From Rotaria macrura (taxonomy: Eukaryota > Rotifera > Eurotatoria > Philodinida > Philodinidae), in NCBI GenBank assembly GCA_900239685.1, contig OENT01000099.1, forward strand, positions 154,962 to 218,961: a DNA stretch of 64,000 nucleotides. The letters run 5' to 3'. The translations under genes were made by a program, and so were the position numbers. Positions 12,649-23,100 of the stretch are shown piece after piece. Numbering within the stretch: position 1 is the stretch's first letter; each line of letters starts with the position of its first letter. Below the pieces are notes generated by a model. It was not told where the DNA came from and did no database searches. It worked only from the letters and a program-made list of their open reading frames with translations.

Positions 12649-14515
12649 ATGTATGTTCCAATGTCACCTCCACCAGTTATACAAGCAAATAATAATACAT
12701 CAACATCGTTGAATGTCGGAGAAACTTCATCATCAAATACAATATTTGATCGATATAGTGCAGCAGCAAAACGTAACAAATATCTTCGACGTTTATTAAA
12801 ATTTCGTCAAATGGATTTTGAATTTGCTATTTGGCAAGTCATACATTTATTTGTAGCACCACAAAAAGTTTTTCGTGCATTTCAATATCGAAAACGTATG
12901 AAGATTATAATTTAGAAAAACATAGAAAGCATACGTGGTCATTTTTTTTTGATTTATTGAAGAAACAAAAAATCAATGGGCAAGAGATGATCCAGCTTTT
13001 CTTGTGCTTTTGATGATATTTCTTGTTGGTAAGAAAACATCTATAGCAAAGCTTTTTACTATAGAATACGATCATTTCAATTAGTTTCATCGATTGTTAT
13101 TGGACTTGTCCTTGGAATGGGATTGTTTGGTATCATTAAACTTGTTCTATGGGTTGTTTTAGTCGATTGTGTTCTTGTTGGTCTGCTCATATCAACTATT
13201 TATTGGTTTGTTGAAATTTGAAATTTGATTTAATCGAAGAAGAAAATTTTCGAGCGATCTTACTTTGATTTTAATCCTCTTATAGATACCAACTGTAAAG
13301 TTCATAAGAATTCTACAAAGTATCTTTCTAGTGATAAATGTTTGTAAAATCTACAGTATGTACCAGAGTGTTCTCGTATTTCTCATAGAACTCCTATGTT
13401 CTAGTAAATAAAGAACGAGATACACAAATAAAATATGGAATCGATTTCTGAATAGAGTAAAGTTTTAACGAGATTTATTGTATTGTATAGTAAGCTTCAC
13501 TTTTGACATGTGTACGTCAATGATAAATGTTTGATGACAAACTAATTCTTCTTTGACAATATTAAGTATCCAGCTCAACTTGAAAGACGAGATTATCAGA
13601 TACGATCAAATTTTTTTATCTTACATTGCCTATAAAAAGTTTTTTCGAATAGGTTTATTTTCAAACAATTGACAATTTTAAATGAACTTTATTTAAGTCA
13701 CATATCACTATCGAGTATGAGAATAGATTAAAGAATTATGAAATCTCATCATCCTACTAAGCATCGATGATTCGATTACAATTTGAAACAATCAATACTA
13801 TATTAATATAGTATTGAACATGAATGTTTTCATATTCGATTCGTTAAGAAATAATTAAATCTAAAAATGAGTAGTAGTAATTAATAAAACTAATTCAAGT
13901 AAATCTCAAGATAAATTTGATAATAACTGCTTTTTATGAACATCATTGATATATTAGATTGAGAAATTTTACATTTGATTTTTTAGGTATGTAGCCAATC
14001 GATATTTAATAGCTAATCCAAAATCAAGTATTGATGTTGAATGGGCGTATTGTTTCGATGTTCATCTCAACGCTGTATTACCTCTACTCACTATATTACA
14101 TGTTGGTCAACTACCGTTTCTCAATTGTTAGACGAATATGAAGTTTAATATTTAGAAAAAACAAATTATTTGATCTCTTTTTGTTTTAGCATTTGCCGTT
14201 ACAACAAGTTATCTATATTGTCTTATTGGTAATACTGTATGGGCTATAGCTGTCGGTTATTATATTTACATTCTATTTCTTGGCTTTAGTGGTAGGAAGA
14301 AATAAAAATTGAATCGATAATCAGATCGATAGGAATATGCATTTGTTTGTTTTACTATTTTAGCATTACCATTTCTTCGCAATGCTCATGTTCTTCTTTA
14401 TCCGCTGACAGGTCTTTTCCTTGTTTATATTCTTTCGATCATTGTTCGATGGAATTTTACTCAAATGATTGTGACATTTTATGAATATCGCGTCGGACAT
14501 ATACGATTACCATAG
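12649..14515 (+). CDS. UNC50: UNC-50 family Golgi/ER membrane protein, 275 aa
   Basis: Six exons: 12649-12895, 12963-13028, 13085-13205, 13987-14126, 14190-14291 and 14364-14515, all GT-AG and phase-consistent, ending TTACCATAG. The protein is about the usual UNC50 length. After a variable, Ser/Thr/Asn-rich N-terminus it carries the family core: KYLRRLLKFRQMDFEFAIWQ, then QWARDDPAFLVLL, then hydrophobic segments in exons 3-6, with DVEWAYCFDVHLNAV and GNTVWAIAVGYYIY. UNC-50 proteins sit in Golgi/ER membranes; in nematodes the protein is needed for trafficking of a subset of nicotinic acetylcholine receptors. Intron 3 is unusually long here (~780 bp), while the others are 56-72 bp. It lies divergent to the 548-aa gene and upstream of a tRNA gene. 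Confidence 0.95.
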
Positions 14516-14795
14516 TAGAGCTATCGGATGTACAGTATTTTTTTTCTCGGTTTTTCATATTTGTGTTATTTATCGTATCTTACAATTTTTTTTCTGTGTT
14601 CATTTAAAACACAAAGATAAATTTCGATCTCTATTCATATTCAAGAACAAACGTAATTGAACATATTTTTTTAGATTTTACCACTATTTAGTTTTTCTGC
14701 TTTTCTCCGAATCCTAAATCAGAAAATCAGCATATGTGTTCGGGAAGTTTTCTATTTGCCATTATACAATGAATTTATTGAAAGCGATGTAGTGT

Positions 14796-14867
14796 GGTCC
14801 TATGGTGTAGCGGTTAGCACTTTGGACTTTGAATCCAGCGACCCCAGTTCAAATCTGGGTAGGACCT
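14796..14867 (+). tRNA. tRNA-Gln (anticodon TTG)
   Basis: A 72-nt cloverleaf with a 7-bp acceptor stem GGTCCTA/TAGGACC, discriminator T, a D arm with AGCGGTTAGCAC, an anticodon stem TTGGA/TCCAG with loop CTTTGAA (anticodon TTG), and a T arm CCCAGTTCAAATCTGGG. Box A and box B are intact. There is no intron and no encoded CCA. A T7 run at 14871-14877 is the pol III terminator. Confidence 0.97.
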
Positions 14868-14870
14868 CTC

Positions 14871-14877
14871 TTTTTTT
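14871..14877 (+). terminator. RNA polymerase III terminator of tRNA-Gln
   Basis: A run of seven T lies three bases after the tRNA discriminator base. This is the standard pol III termination signal. Confidence 0.85.
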
Positions 14878-15265
14878 CTCTTGGTGAGCATTTTTCTCAT
14901 TCTGCTTTTTTCTCACACCATGCGTTCGTCGAATCAGGCAGGACGATAAAAAATAAAAAGGTTATATATGTATAAACATCTGTAGTGGAAAAGAAACATG
15001 ACGTCATTCATCGGGCACTCTCGTTTGTCTCATTTATAGAGAAATAAAGACGCACGAAGTAGTGGTGTGCATACATCATCCAATTGGATATTATGAGAAT
15101 TCCAAACGTGATTTTCTTTCTCTATTTTTTTTCTTTTGAAGTTTGATCGTTTCTGTTCGAATTGTAATGATAAGAATGAATAACGGTTTCATTTTATACG
15201 GTCGATTCATCTAGGGTAACGAACAGTATTCATAGGACAACACAACCAATAAATAAAATAAGATC

Positions 15266-16294
15266 ATGTGGCGTTTAGCCAATTGTGTTTTTCGTGTTTT
15301 TCGTAATGCAGCAACTCATTACCATTCACAAGATGTCCTTATTCCAATAACTACTGCTTGCAGTACTGATGATGACACAAATCTTAAACGGTATGAAATT
15401 TGTTTTTTTATTAATTGAAGTTCATTAATTTTGTCAACATCTTTAGACATGAACATCGGCCAGTTGTGAACAAACATGATATTTATCAAATATTGAAAAA
15501 TAGTCAATTTTCATTTATAAATATTGAAAAACTACACGATTACATAAAGAAATTTTCTATTCAACTGGTTTGATATTGATTTCTTTATATATACTAAACT
15601 AGAAGTTGAACATTTTCTCGTTTAAAATTAGCATGCACCAAAACCATCTGAAGTAAAACAAATCGAACCTGCAGAATCACAATGTGTGATTAAAGAAGTT
15701 CCGTTGATTTCTGCTTCGCCAGAAAAAGACATAACACTTGATTCATTACTTCAAACTGATGAAACTTATGTGAATGTTTTAAAAAATCTGGCAGATTTAC
15801 ACGAAGAAACCTTGTCAATAGTCAATCTTCAACTAGCTCTTGATGCTCTTGAATCCGGTAATTTACAATTTGGCATTGAAACTCTTCAAGATATTTCAAA
15901 AAATGGAAACAACGCAGCAGCACTATATAATCTGGGTCTTTGCTATGAAAATGGTATTGGTGTGAAAAAAGATCGATCCAAAGTAAACAATTTCGATAGT
16001 TTCTCTTGAAGAATTCTACGTATATTTATCTAGGCATGTGATTACTATCGTCAAGCATCTAGTTTAGGTCATATCAATGCACAATTTAACTTAACACTTC
16101 TTTCAAATCATATTGATATTGACAATGGTGAAGATGAAGTTATAGAACAATCAAAAATAATTAATAAAAAGTCGAAGTCAACTTTACGTGATACATTCTT
16201 TCGTTTTTCATTATCAACTAATTACAAAGAAGACCATTCATTCGGTATCAATCAATTAGATTTTAACAATCAAACAAGTCTATCTTTATCATAA
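15266..16294 (+). CDS. Mitochondrial Sel1-repeat protein, DELE1-like, 285 aa
   Basis: Four exons: 15266-15390, 15447-15567, 15632-15982 and 16034-16294, GT-AG, phases consistent, ending TCATAA. The N-terminus MWRLANCVFRVFRNAATHYH is Arg-rich and free of acidic residues, a typical mitochondrial presequence, and it begins MWRL as human DELE1 does. Residues ~150-240 contain one clear Sel1-like/TPR unit (AAALYNLGLCYENGIGVKKD) with a degenerate one before it (ALESGNLQFGIETLQDI) and a partial one after (YYRQASSLGHINAQFNLTLL). The C-terminus is Ser/Lys-rich. DELE1 relays mitochondrial stress to the kinase HRI after import failure or protease cleavage. Assignment to DELE1 is inference from the combination of presequence and repeats; the protein is about half the human length and has far fewer repeats. 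A plain Sel1-repeat protein is the alternative. Confidence 0.65.
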
Positions 16295-16746
16295 ACAGTA
16301 TTTTTCTTTTGTTGCTCGTCCTATTTTAGTAAACAGCAAATATACCTTGAGAAATATATAATTAAATAACTGAAACATGCAGTTGAAATGATGTCGCGTG
16401 CATACATATATGTTAGTTATGCATCATCCTGCGTTTCCTTCTTATCTTTAATTCGTAGATCTATTTTTCCATCCTTTCATATGGCTAAATATCATAGATC
16501 ATGTACGAATGATATAGAGTTCGTTTTCGGTTCGTTCTGAAAATAAAAAGTTCGATCGTGCACAAATATATATGCTTATGTATGAAACGGAAAGAAATGA
16601 ACCTAATTCATGACTTGAAAAATTTCTGTTATTCTATAGTTTTTTCTTTTTTTGATGTTAGCTCATGATTGATATGATTCGATAAAGAATAATTACTAAT
16701 TTTTATTTCAGATAAATTTTTGATTTGTTTTTCAAAAGATAATACT

Positions 16747-18427
16747 ATGAGTAATCTTAGTACGAGGTATGATTAATTTCAATGCCACCCATTCTATTGT
16801 TTGATGAAACTTATTTTCTAGAACACTTCGTGTTACTGTACCGCATGCAATACGATCAAAATTAACTGGTGGTGGTCAAACTGCACGACACGAAAAAATT
16901 AAAACAATTTTAGGAGACCTATTTCGACATGAAAGGTATTGTAATTATAATCGGAGTATTCTAATCTAATCAATGAGTCAATCATCATGAATTATTTCGA
17001 GACAGAAGATTTTTCTTTTGTAACATATTCGAAATTATGCTTGTCTTATGATACTACCTCGTGGTTCATACCGTGCATAATGATTGAAGATCATGAACTT
17101 GTATCCGAATGATGTTTCTGTAATTTTACATGACTAGTAAATGATTGAAACTAATATAGCTGCGATTAGTTGGATTCATTATAGTCTTGTACTTAAATAA
17201 AAATCTATGTATCATCAACATTATAGGCAAAATATTTATTTTGCAAGGCTATGTTTGATCCTTAGAAGAACTAGTGAATGTTGCGATTCCTAGTAGATTA
17301 AAAGTTGACAATGTATAATTTATATTATGATCAGTAGTTGATGAGCAATCAAAAACTCAATATAATCGGAAAGACTAATGGTAGACTTGAAAATTGGTTC
17401 TCTTTTTAATATATTAGATTCATTCCTCTTAATAGAATACGGAAAGCCTGTCAAATTGTTTCTCTTTGGCATTCAAAACACTTTTCTTCATAATTCATTA
17501 ATAATTTTTTCAAATTTTGCTGGTTATTAGTTATCTATCGAGTTTTGTTCGTCATTTTATGGAAAGGTTACATTCGAAATATGAACACAAATAATTTTTA
17601 GGAATTAATAATTTAGTAGCTTCTCCGATTCATGTTTCTTATCAAAAATAAACTTTAAATATCATTTCAAAATGACTAATGCACGACTAAATAAAATTCT
17701 ATACGATATCATCCGTATTGATTAGTTTCGACATTTAAATCAATGCAATGAACTCCAGTTTTAGTAATCGATGAATGGCTAAGTTTTTTTAATTGTGTTT
17801 TTTTTTCTTCTTCTACAGGATAGAAGGTTATATTCGAACACATGATGAGACAAGACAGTATGCTGAACGTTTGATTGAACTAGCTAAGAAATATGGTGAT
17901 CGGTAATTATCAATTGTTTTTCATTAATCATATAAACTTTCTATGAATGTAATCCTTTTTTTTAGACATGTTGGTACGATGCAGCTGATGGTATGAGATG
18001 TCCTATTTGTGCAATGTGCGCATTTGTTTTTCTTCTAATTAATAAGTTATCATTTCAAATTAGGACTATTGGATTAATGATAAAGATTTGATACATAAAG
18101 TATTCAAAGTATTTGTTCCTCGTTACGAAAATACCATTGGACCGTATACGAATGTAACGTCAAGACTTTGATTGGTATAATATTGCGAAGCATAATTCTT
18201 CTTCGTTTTTTCTTTAGTCTTATCGTTTACCGATTCAATATGGTGAATTCAAATTTCCAAATTTACCACGTCAAAATATTGTTCTCGAAATGAAAGATAA
18301 TCCATATCCACGTATCATACCTGATCCAAGAAATTATTCAAACATTTTAACAAATGTTCTTCTTGACGAAGCTCGTAAAGAATATCGAGCTGAACAAAGT
18401 CAACGAAATAAAAAAGAAGATAAATAA
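16747..18427 (+). CDS. MRPL17: Mitochondrial ribosomal protein bL17m, 180 aa
   Basis: Six exons: 16747-16766, 16822-16935, 17819-17902, 17966-17990, 18064-18153 and 18218-18427, with GT-AG junctions in phase and TAA at 18425-18427. The core matches bacterial/mitochondrial L17: KIKTILGDLFRHER across exons 2-3, then ETRQYAERLIELAKKYGD, DYWINDKDLIHKVFKVFVPR, and a Pro/Lys-rich extension (LEMKDNPYPRIIPDP) like that of animal MRPL17. It belongs to the large subunit of the mitochondrial ribosome near the exit tunnel. The presequence is short (MSNLSTRTLRVTVPHAIRSK), basic and without acidic residues. Intron 2 is ~880 bp, long for this locus, and I see no mobile element in it. The gene follows the DELE1-like gene on the same strand. 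Confidence 0.93.
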
Positions 18428-19717
18428 ATAAAAAATAAATATAGGTTAATTTAACCGTTGCTTTGTTATTCAAAAGTCTTCCATCGTGAATTTCGAATTT
18501 TGAATGAATGAACGTTATTTAGATAAATAAAAAAGCTCACGGATCTTTTAATAACTTAATAAAACTCGAAGAATTTTTAGTGTACTTCTCAGGGTAACAT
18601 TCACTATTTTTTCTTGTATAATAAATCGATGATGTTAGTAATCGATCATCAAGTCTTACCGATTCAAGTATTTATCGTGTTTTTTTTAATACTTCAAATC
18701 TAACTTTAAATATCATTCAGAAACAGTTATACGCGAACTTATTTTACCGAATATGTATGAGTGGCGATCAAATATATATATGCATTGGTTTCAAACTAAG
18801 ATACAGAAATTTATATGGTTATAGATTTAAATTATTATCTTAAACTTCAGTAGTATTCTACTTCGCAATAATTAGGATGAGTATTTTCGAAAAAATAAAA
18901 CGACATCGAATCATGAGCTTCAAATTGTTTCTTGACAAGTTTTCTTAAGAGCAGCTAGATTTTTCGTGAAAAGTCTGTTGACAGCATGTAGTAGAACGTT
19001 AGTAACTTTTGATTGTCTAAGAATTTTTTACAAACTGATTGATATGAATAAATGAAGTTCAGTGAATGATTCTGATGAACCGCAGAAAATTTAAATTATT
19101 CAATGTTATCAGATTTCGAAACTTTTCAAGTGATTCTAAGAAATAGTGTCATGATTCGATGTAGTTCAAGTTTTTCTTCAAATAGCATTAACAACCACAG
19201 ATCCCCTATCTAGTTCTTACTGTAAATTATAAAGAAAATACTAATATTGGTTTTCATATGAAATACATATCACTTCAGTATATATCCACCTAGAATGGGT
19301 GTGGGTGCAGATGAGCACGAAAGAAGACAAAACACCCACACCCTTAGTACCGTTGGATTATTATTCTGTAACTTTTAATGTTGGATTGAATATTCCATGT
19401 AGTATGGGTTTGTAGTGAATCATGTCAAATCTGAATTGTATTTGACAACTGAAGGTCTGCACACGAATCAGAGTGAGGATAAGAGTATAGATATTAGTGT
19501 AGAGTATTTCGTTTTTCACATGTTCATTAAGACATACTCTTAGTTCATATCCTGATTATTTCTGTACATCAATCAGTTTTTATCATGTACTGTTATTCTT
19601 CAGTAAGATTCTTCGGCGTTCATGTTAATGATCTATGTAAGTAAATCATGCAATTTTATACGAGTACTTTATTCGAATTATGTCTTTTAATGAATTAAGT
19701 AAAAAATAGCAATAGAA
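18428..19717. other. Intergenic region between MRPL17 and the RNF213-like gene
   Basis: No gene seen. The two flanking genes converge here, so both 3' UTRs must lie in this stretch; A/T-rich motifs of AATAAA type occur after both stops. The one notable item is a telomere-like inverted repeat at 19297-19343, listed separately. Confidence 0.5.
19297..19343. repeat. Telomere-like inverted repeat (GGGTGTGGGTG / CACCCACACCC)
   Basis: GGGTGTGGGTG at 19297-19307 is followed, 25 bases later, by its exact reverse complement at 19333-19343. The core equals TGTGGG-type telomeric repeat units in head-to-head order. It could be a transcript hairpin, a terminator, or a remnant of telomeric DNA captured during break repair. 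Confidence 0.7.
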
Positions 19718-20158
19718 TCACACTCGAATCTTCGGTTTATCTCCTTTTTTATCAATGATAACTTTTGGAGCTGTTGTCGATCTAGCTGTTGTATTGAACC
19801 ATGTCTGAACTTTTTGTCGTTGTCCTTCTACGGTTTGAATATCTAATAATTTTTGTTGTTGTCGTGATTTATTGTTCATTTGTTGTCTCGTTTCTAAACC
19901 TCTTAGAACGACATAAGTATGTTGAAGGAGAATGTCATCATCAACTTGAAAAGTTTCAAGATCAATATCGCTCACACGATCACTCCATAAATCGGTTCGT
20001 TCAAGATAAAGTTGGAGTGGAACATCAAGACTAACATTAGCATTTAATACACGAATCATTAATCGTTTAAGCATTGAAATCCAAGCATCAATACTTTTCA
20101 ATGATTCAGCTATTGTTTCTTTTTCAAATGTCTTACGAGTAAAGCCAATTATAACACG
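19718..20158 (-). pseudogene. In-frame C-terminal extension beyond the stop of the RNF213-like gene
   Basis: Directly after the TAA at 20159-20161 the same frame stays open for 147 codons to a TGA at 19718-19720. Its content (MLKRLMIRVLNANVSLDVPL, then LYLERTDLWSDRV) looks like the continuation of the RNF213 C-terminal domain, where human RNF213 has a comparable LPLTVYLQDELR block. No GT-AG intron removes the stop without deleting helical residues. The stop lies between Arg codons (CGA TAA CGT); one C-to-T change from a CAA codon would produce it. It may be a recent nonsense mutation, an allelic variant, a sequencing error or a readthrough site. Confidence 0.75.
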
Positions 20159-23100
20159 TTATCGTTCTTCATCTGAAAATGTTTCTTCCGCAAGTTCTTT
20201 TTTCACATAAGCTCGTAAAACTTGATCAAAGGCATATTCTTCAATCATTTCATACAAATCAATTATATATTGTAATTGAATTGCCGAAAAAGGCGGTCGA
20301 CGAAGAATATTATCGTTTAAACAAGCATGTGCTTGAATATGTTGTTCGACGAATGTTTGAATTGTTGTTATTTCTGTAGCGTTCTCTCGTACACTATTTC
20401 GTAAATAGGTAAAAACATAGTCAAGTGAACCAAGATAATTGAGAATGTCATCGTTACTCATTCCTTTGAGAAGACTTTGTAGTTTAGTTCGTTCATCGTT
20501 AGGCAATTGCTGTTGTTTGATATGAGCACGTACATCATTGATAAGGGATGTATTTTCACCATATAATTCAAACTGATAATTGAGAAAGCGCAATTTATCG
20601 GTATCAATTAATACTAAAGAACTGATCATATTTCGAAGTGTCATTTCTATTTCTTCATAATCATAGATGATATCCTTGCTTTTTCCATACTGATAGTTCA
20701 GAACTAGACTATCATCGACTAATTTTTGACTTAATTCGTTTCGATCGAGACGGAGAATATTTTCTAGCCGAATAGATTGAAGTGGTACTTGTTTGTGTTT
20801 TATTTCTGTATTCATATGTTCGATTGTACTATGAAAATAGTTGACTATTTCATTCTGCAATTCTGCTATAGTTTTGATTGATGCAGCAAGCAGAAGGCTA
20901 CTTTCATCTTTCGATGTATTCAATAAGAGTGTTGCAATACTAGTACTCTCGGCAAAATTTTCTTTTGGAATAGTTAATTCGAATTTAGGTGTTTGGCATC
21001 CATAACGAACTTCTTTTAAATCCAATGCATACCAAGCATGTAAAAATTGGTCATAATATTGTTTTATTATATGTTGATCATTACCCATTGTTAAATAATG
21101 AATAATTTTCTTTTCAGCTGCATCATATCTTTTGATTCGATAATTGAGTTTCTCAATGAGATAATTAGTGAAGGTAATAATTGGATAAAGATGTTGAATA
21201 TTGATATAATCATTGAAACGTTTCAGAAGAAATACAGTGACTGGATAAGATTTTTCAGCATACGGAAGTGTTTGCATTTTCAAAATGAATTCATCCAATA
21301 GATTCGAAGTATGAAATGTTGTGACATTGAAAAGATTTAAAAGAGGAAAACGTTTTTCATCTTCAAATAACTCATCAATGAAGCTATCCAGTGACGGTTT
21401 CGAATCACGTTCTTGAATAAATTGAGTATAGACTTTTTTATATTCAGCTATTTCATTAGTTATTGAATCGATATGTGCGAAAATGATCTTTTGTTCAATT
21501 GTTGTTTCCAGTTGAACAACATTTTGGTTTGTATTCATTTGACCCCGGATAGTCAAGTCATTGCTAATAAGATGATTGAGAAGTTTGTATAACCAAATAT
21601 AACATTGCTGATTATCTGTCGTTGATTGCGCAAGAAGCGCATAGTCTTTTTCAAAAAAATCACGAAAATGTGTAGTTGTTTTCAGTTTAAGACGTTGTTT
21701 CAAATCATCATCAGTCAAAATGTTGAGATCGTGCAAAAAAAGTAGAAGACCATGTGTAAGCAAGTGAATAAAACGAAACGAAATGGGTCGATTTAAGTGG
21801 TCAGGCTTTTCAGCAATGGTACTCGTTTCATGAGTCTTCACATTATGATATCCAAGACGAACTGTCTGATTGTATCTATTGATATGTTGATCGATTACTT
21901 GAAAGCCTTCGGGAATGGACATTTTGATTTGAGGAGGATCGCGTTGAATTAGAACGTTGTATCGTTCGGCACCGATAGGTTTTTTGCATAATGTACATAG
22001 GTTTCGATCGTTTGGAATTCCACAATCCTGAAAGTAGAACATCCACGGACATTCGCGTGAACATTGAAAAATAAATTTGCCTCCATCATGAATCACGCCT
22101 CGATTGAGACGATCTTGAACTTGGTTACGTACATCCATCATTTGAGTAATGACAGGATCGCTGACCATCATGCCAGGCAAGCAGATGGTCGAAAAATGTT
22201 GAATGTAATTGTTAGGTACCTGTCGTTGATTATTAAATAGAACATTTCCAAGGTAAGTTATTTGTGGTAGTGATTTAAAGGATATGAATACAGCGACGAT
22301 ATTTAAAGCAACTAATCGTTTATGAATTTCGTTCGGTGTCATGGTAGCGTGAAGACGGAAATAAGAGTTTTCCGAAAAATTCGAACATATCGAAACAAGA
22401 AATCGATGTCCTAATGATGAGAAGGAGCGGGTTAAATCTTGGCTCAAACCCTGTTGAATAAGCTGAATAAATGTCTCGTCAACGTCCGCCTTTGGTTGAA
22501 TAAAACGACTGTAGTATTGGATAAACCAACAAAGAAAAGCATAAGTTAATTTCTGTGACGTACTACATTGATGAACTATTTGGCGCAAATCATTCATTTT
22601 GTCAACCTCATTAAAAGCTTGACTAACTCGTTTAAATTCTTCATGACATTCAAAAAGTGGAGTTGGTAGAATAAGAGTTCTGCGAATATGTTGAGCTTGT
22701 AGATCTCGAGGACGTTGTATAAATGGTTTAATCCAAATTATATTACGATTGGCGTAGAGCTCGCGCATGTCATTTAGATTGAGTCCTGATATTTGTAGCA
22801 TTTGTTTAAAAATAAACAATTTAAGAGTTGAACAAAATGGAGTATTTATGTTTGTCAATAGTTGATCAATTTTGGGAAGAACATCTTGTCGACTATCAGC
22901 ATTCAAAGCAAATGCGTATATTTGAGTGTAATATTTGAGCCACGCAAGCATTCCAATTAATTTTAAATTATTTGCTTTATCTATATTTTGAATTTCACGT
23001 AAGTTCTGTTCGAAATGTATGTAATGTTCAGTTAGTTGTTGATCGATTTCATCCCTTCCAGCATCCCGCATTAAATTCATATGAAGTCTATTTACCATTA

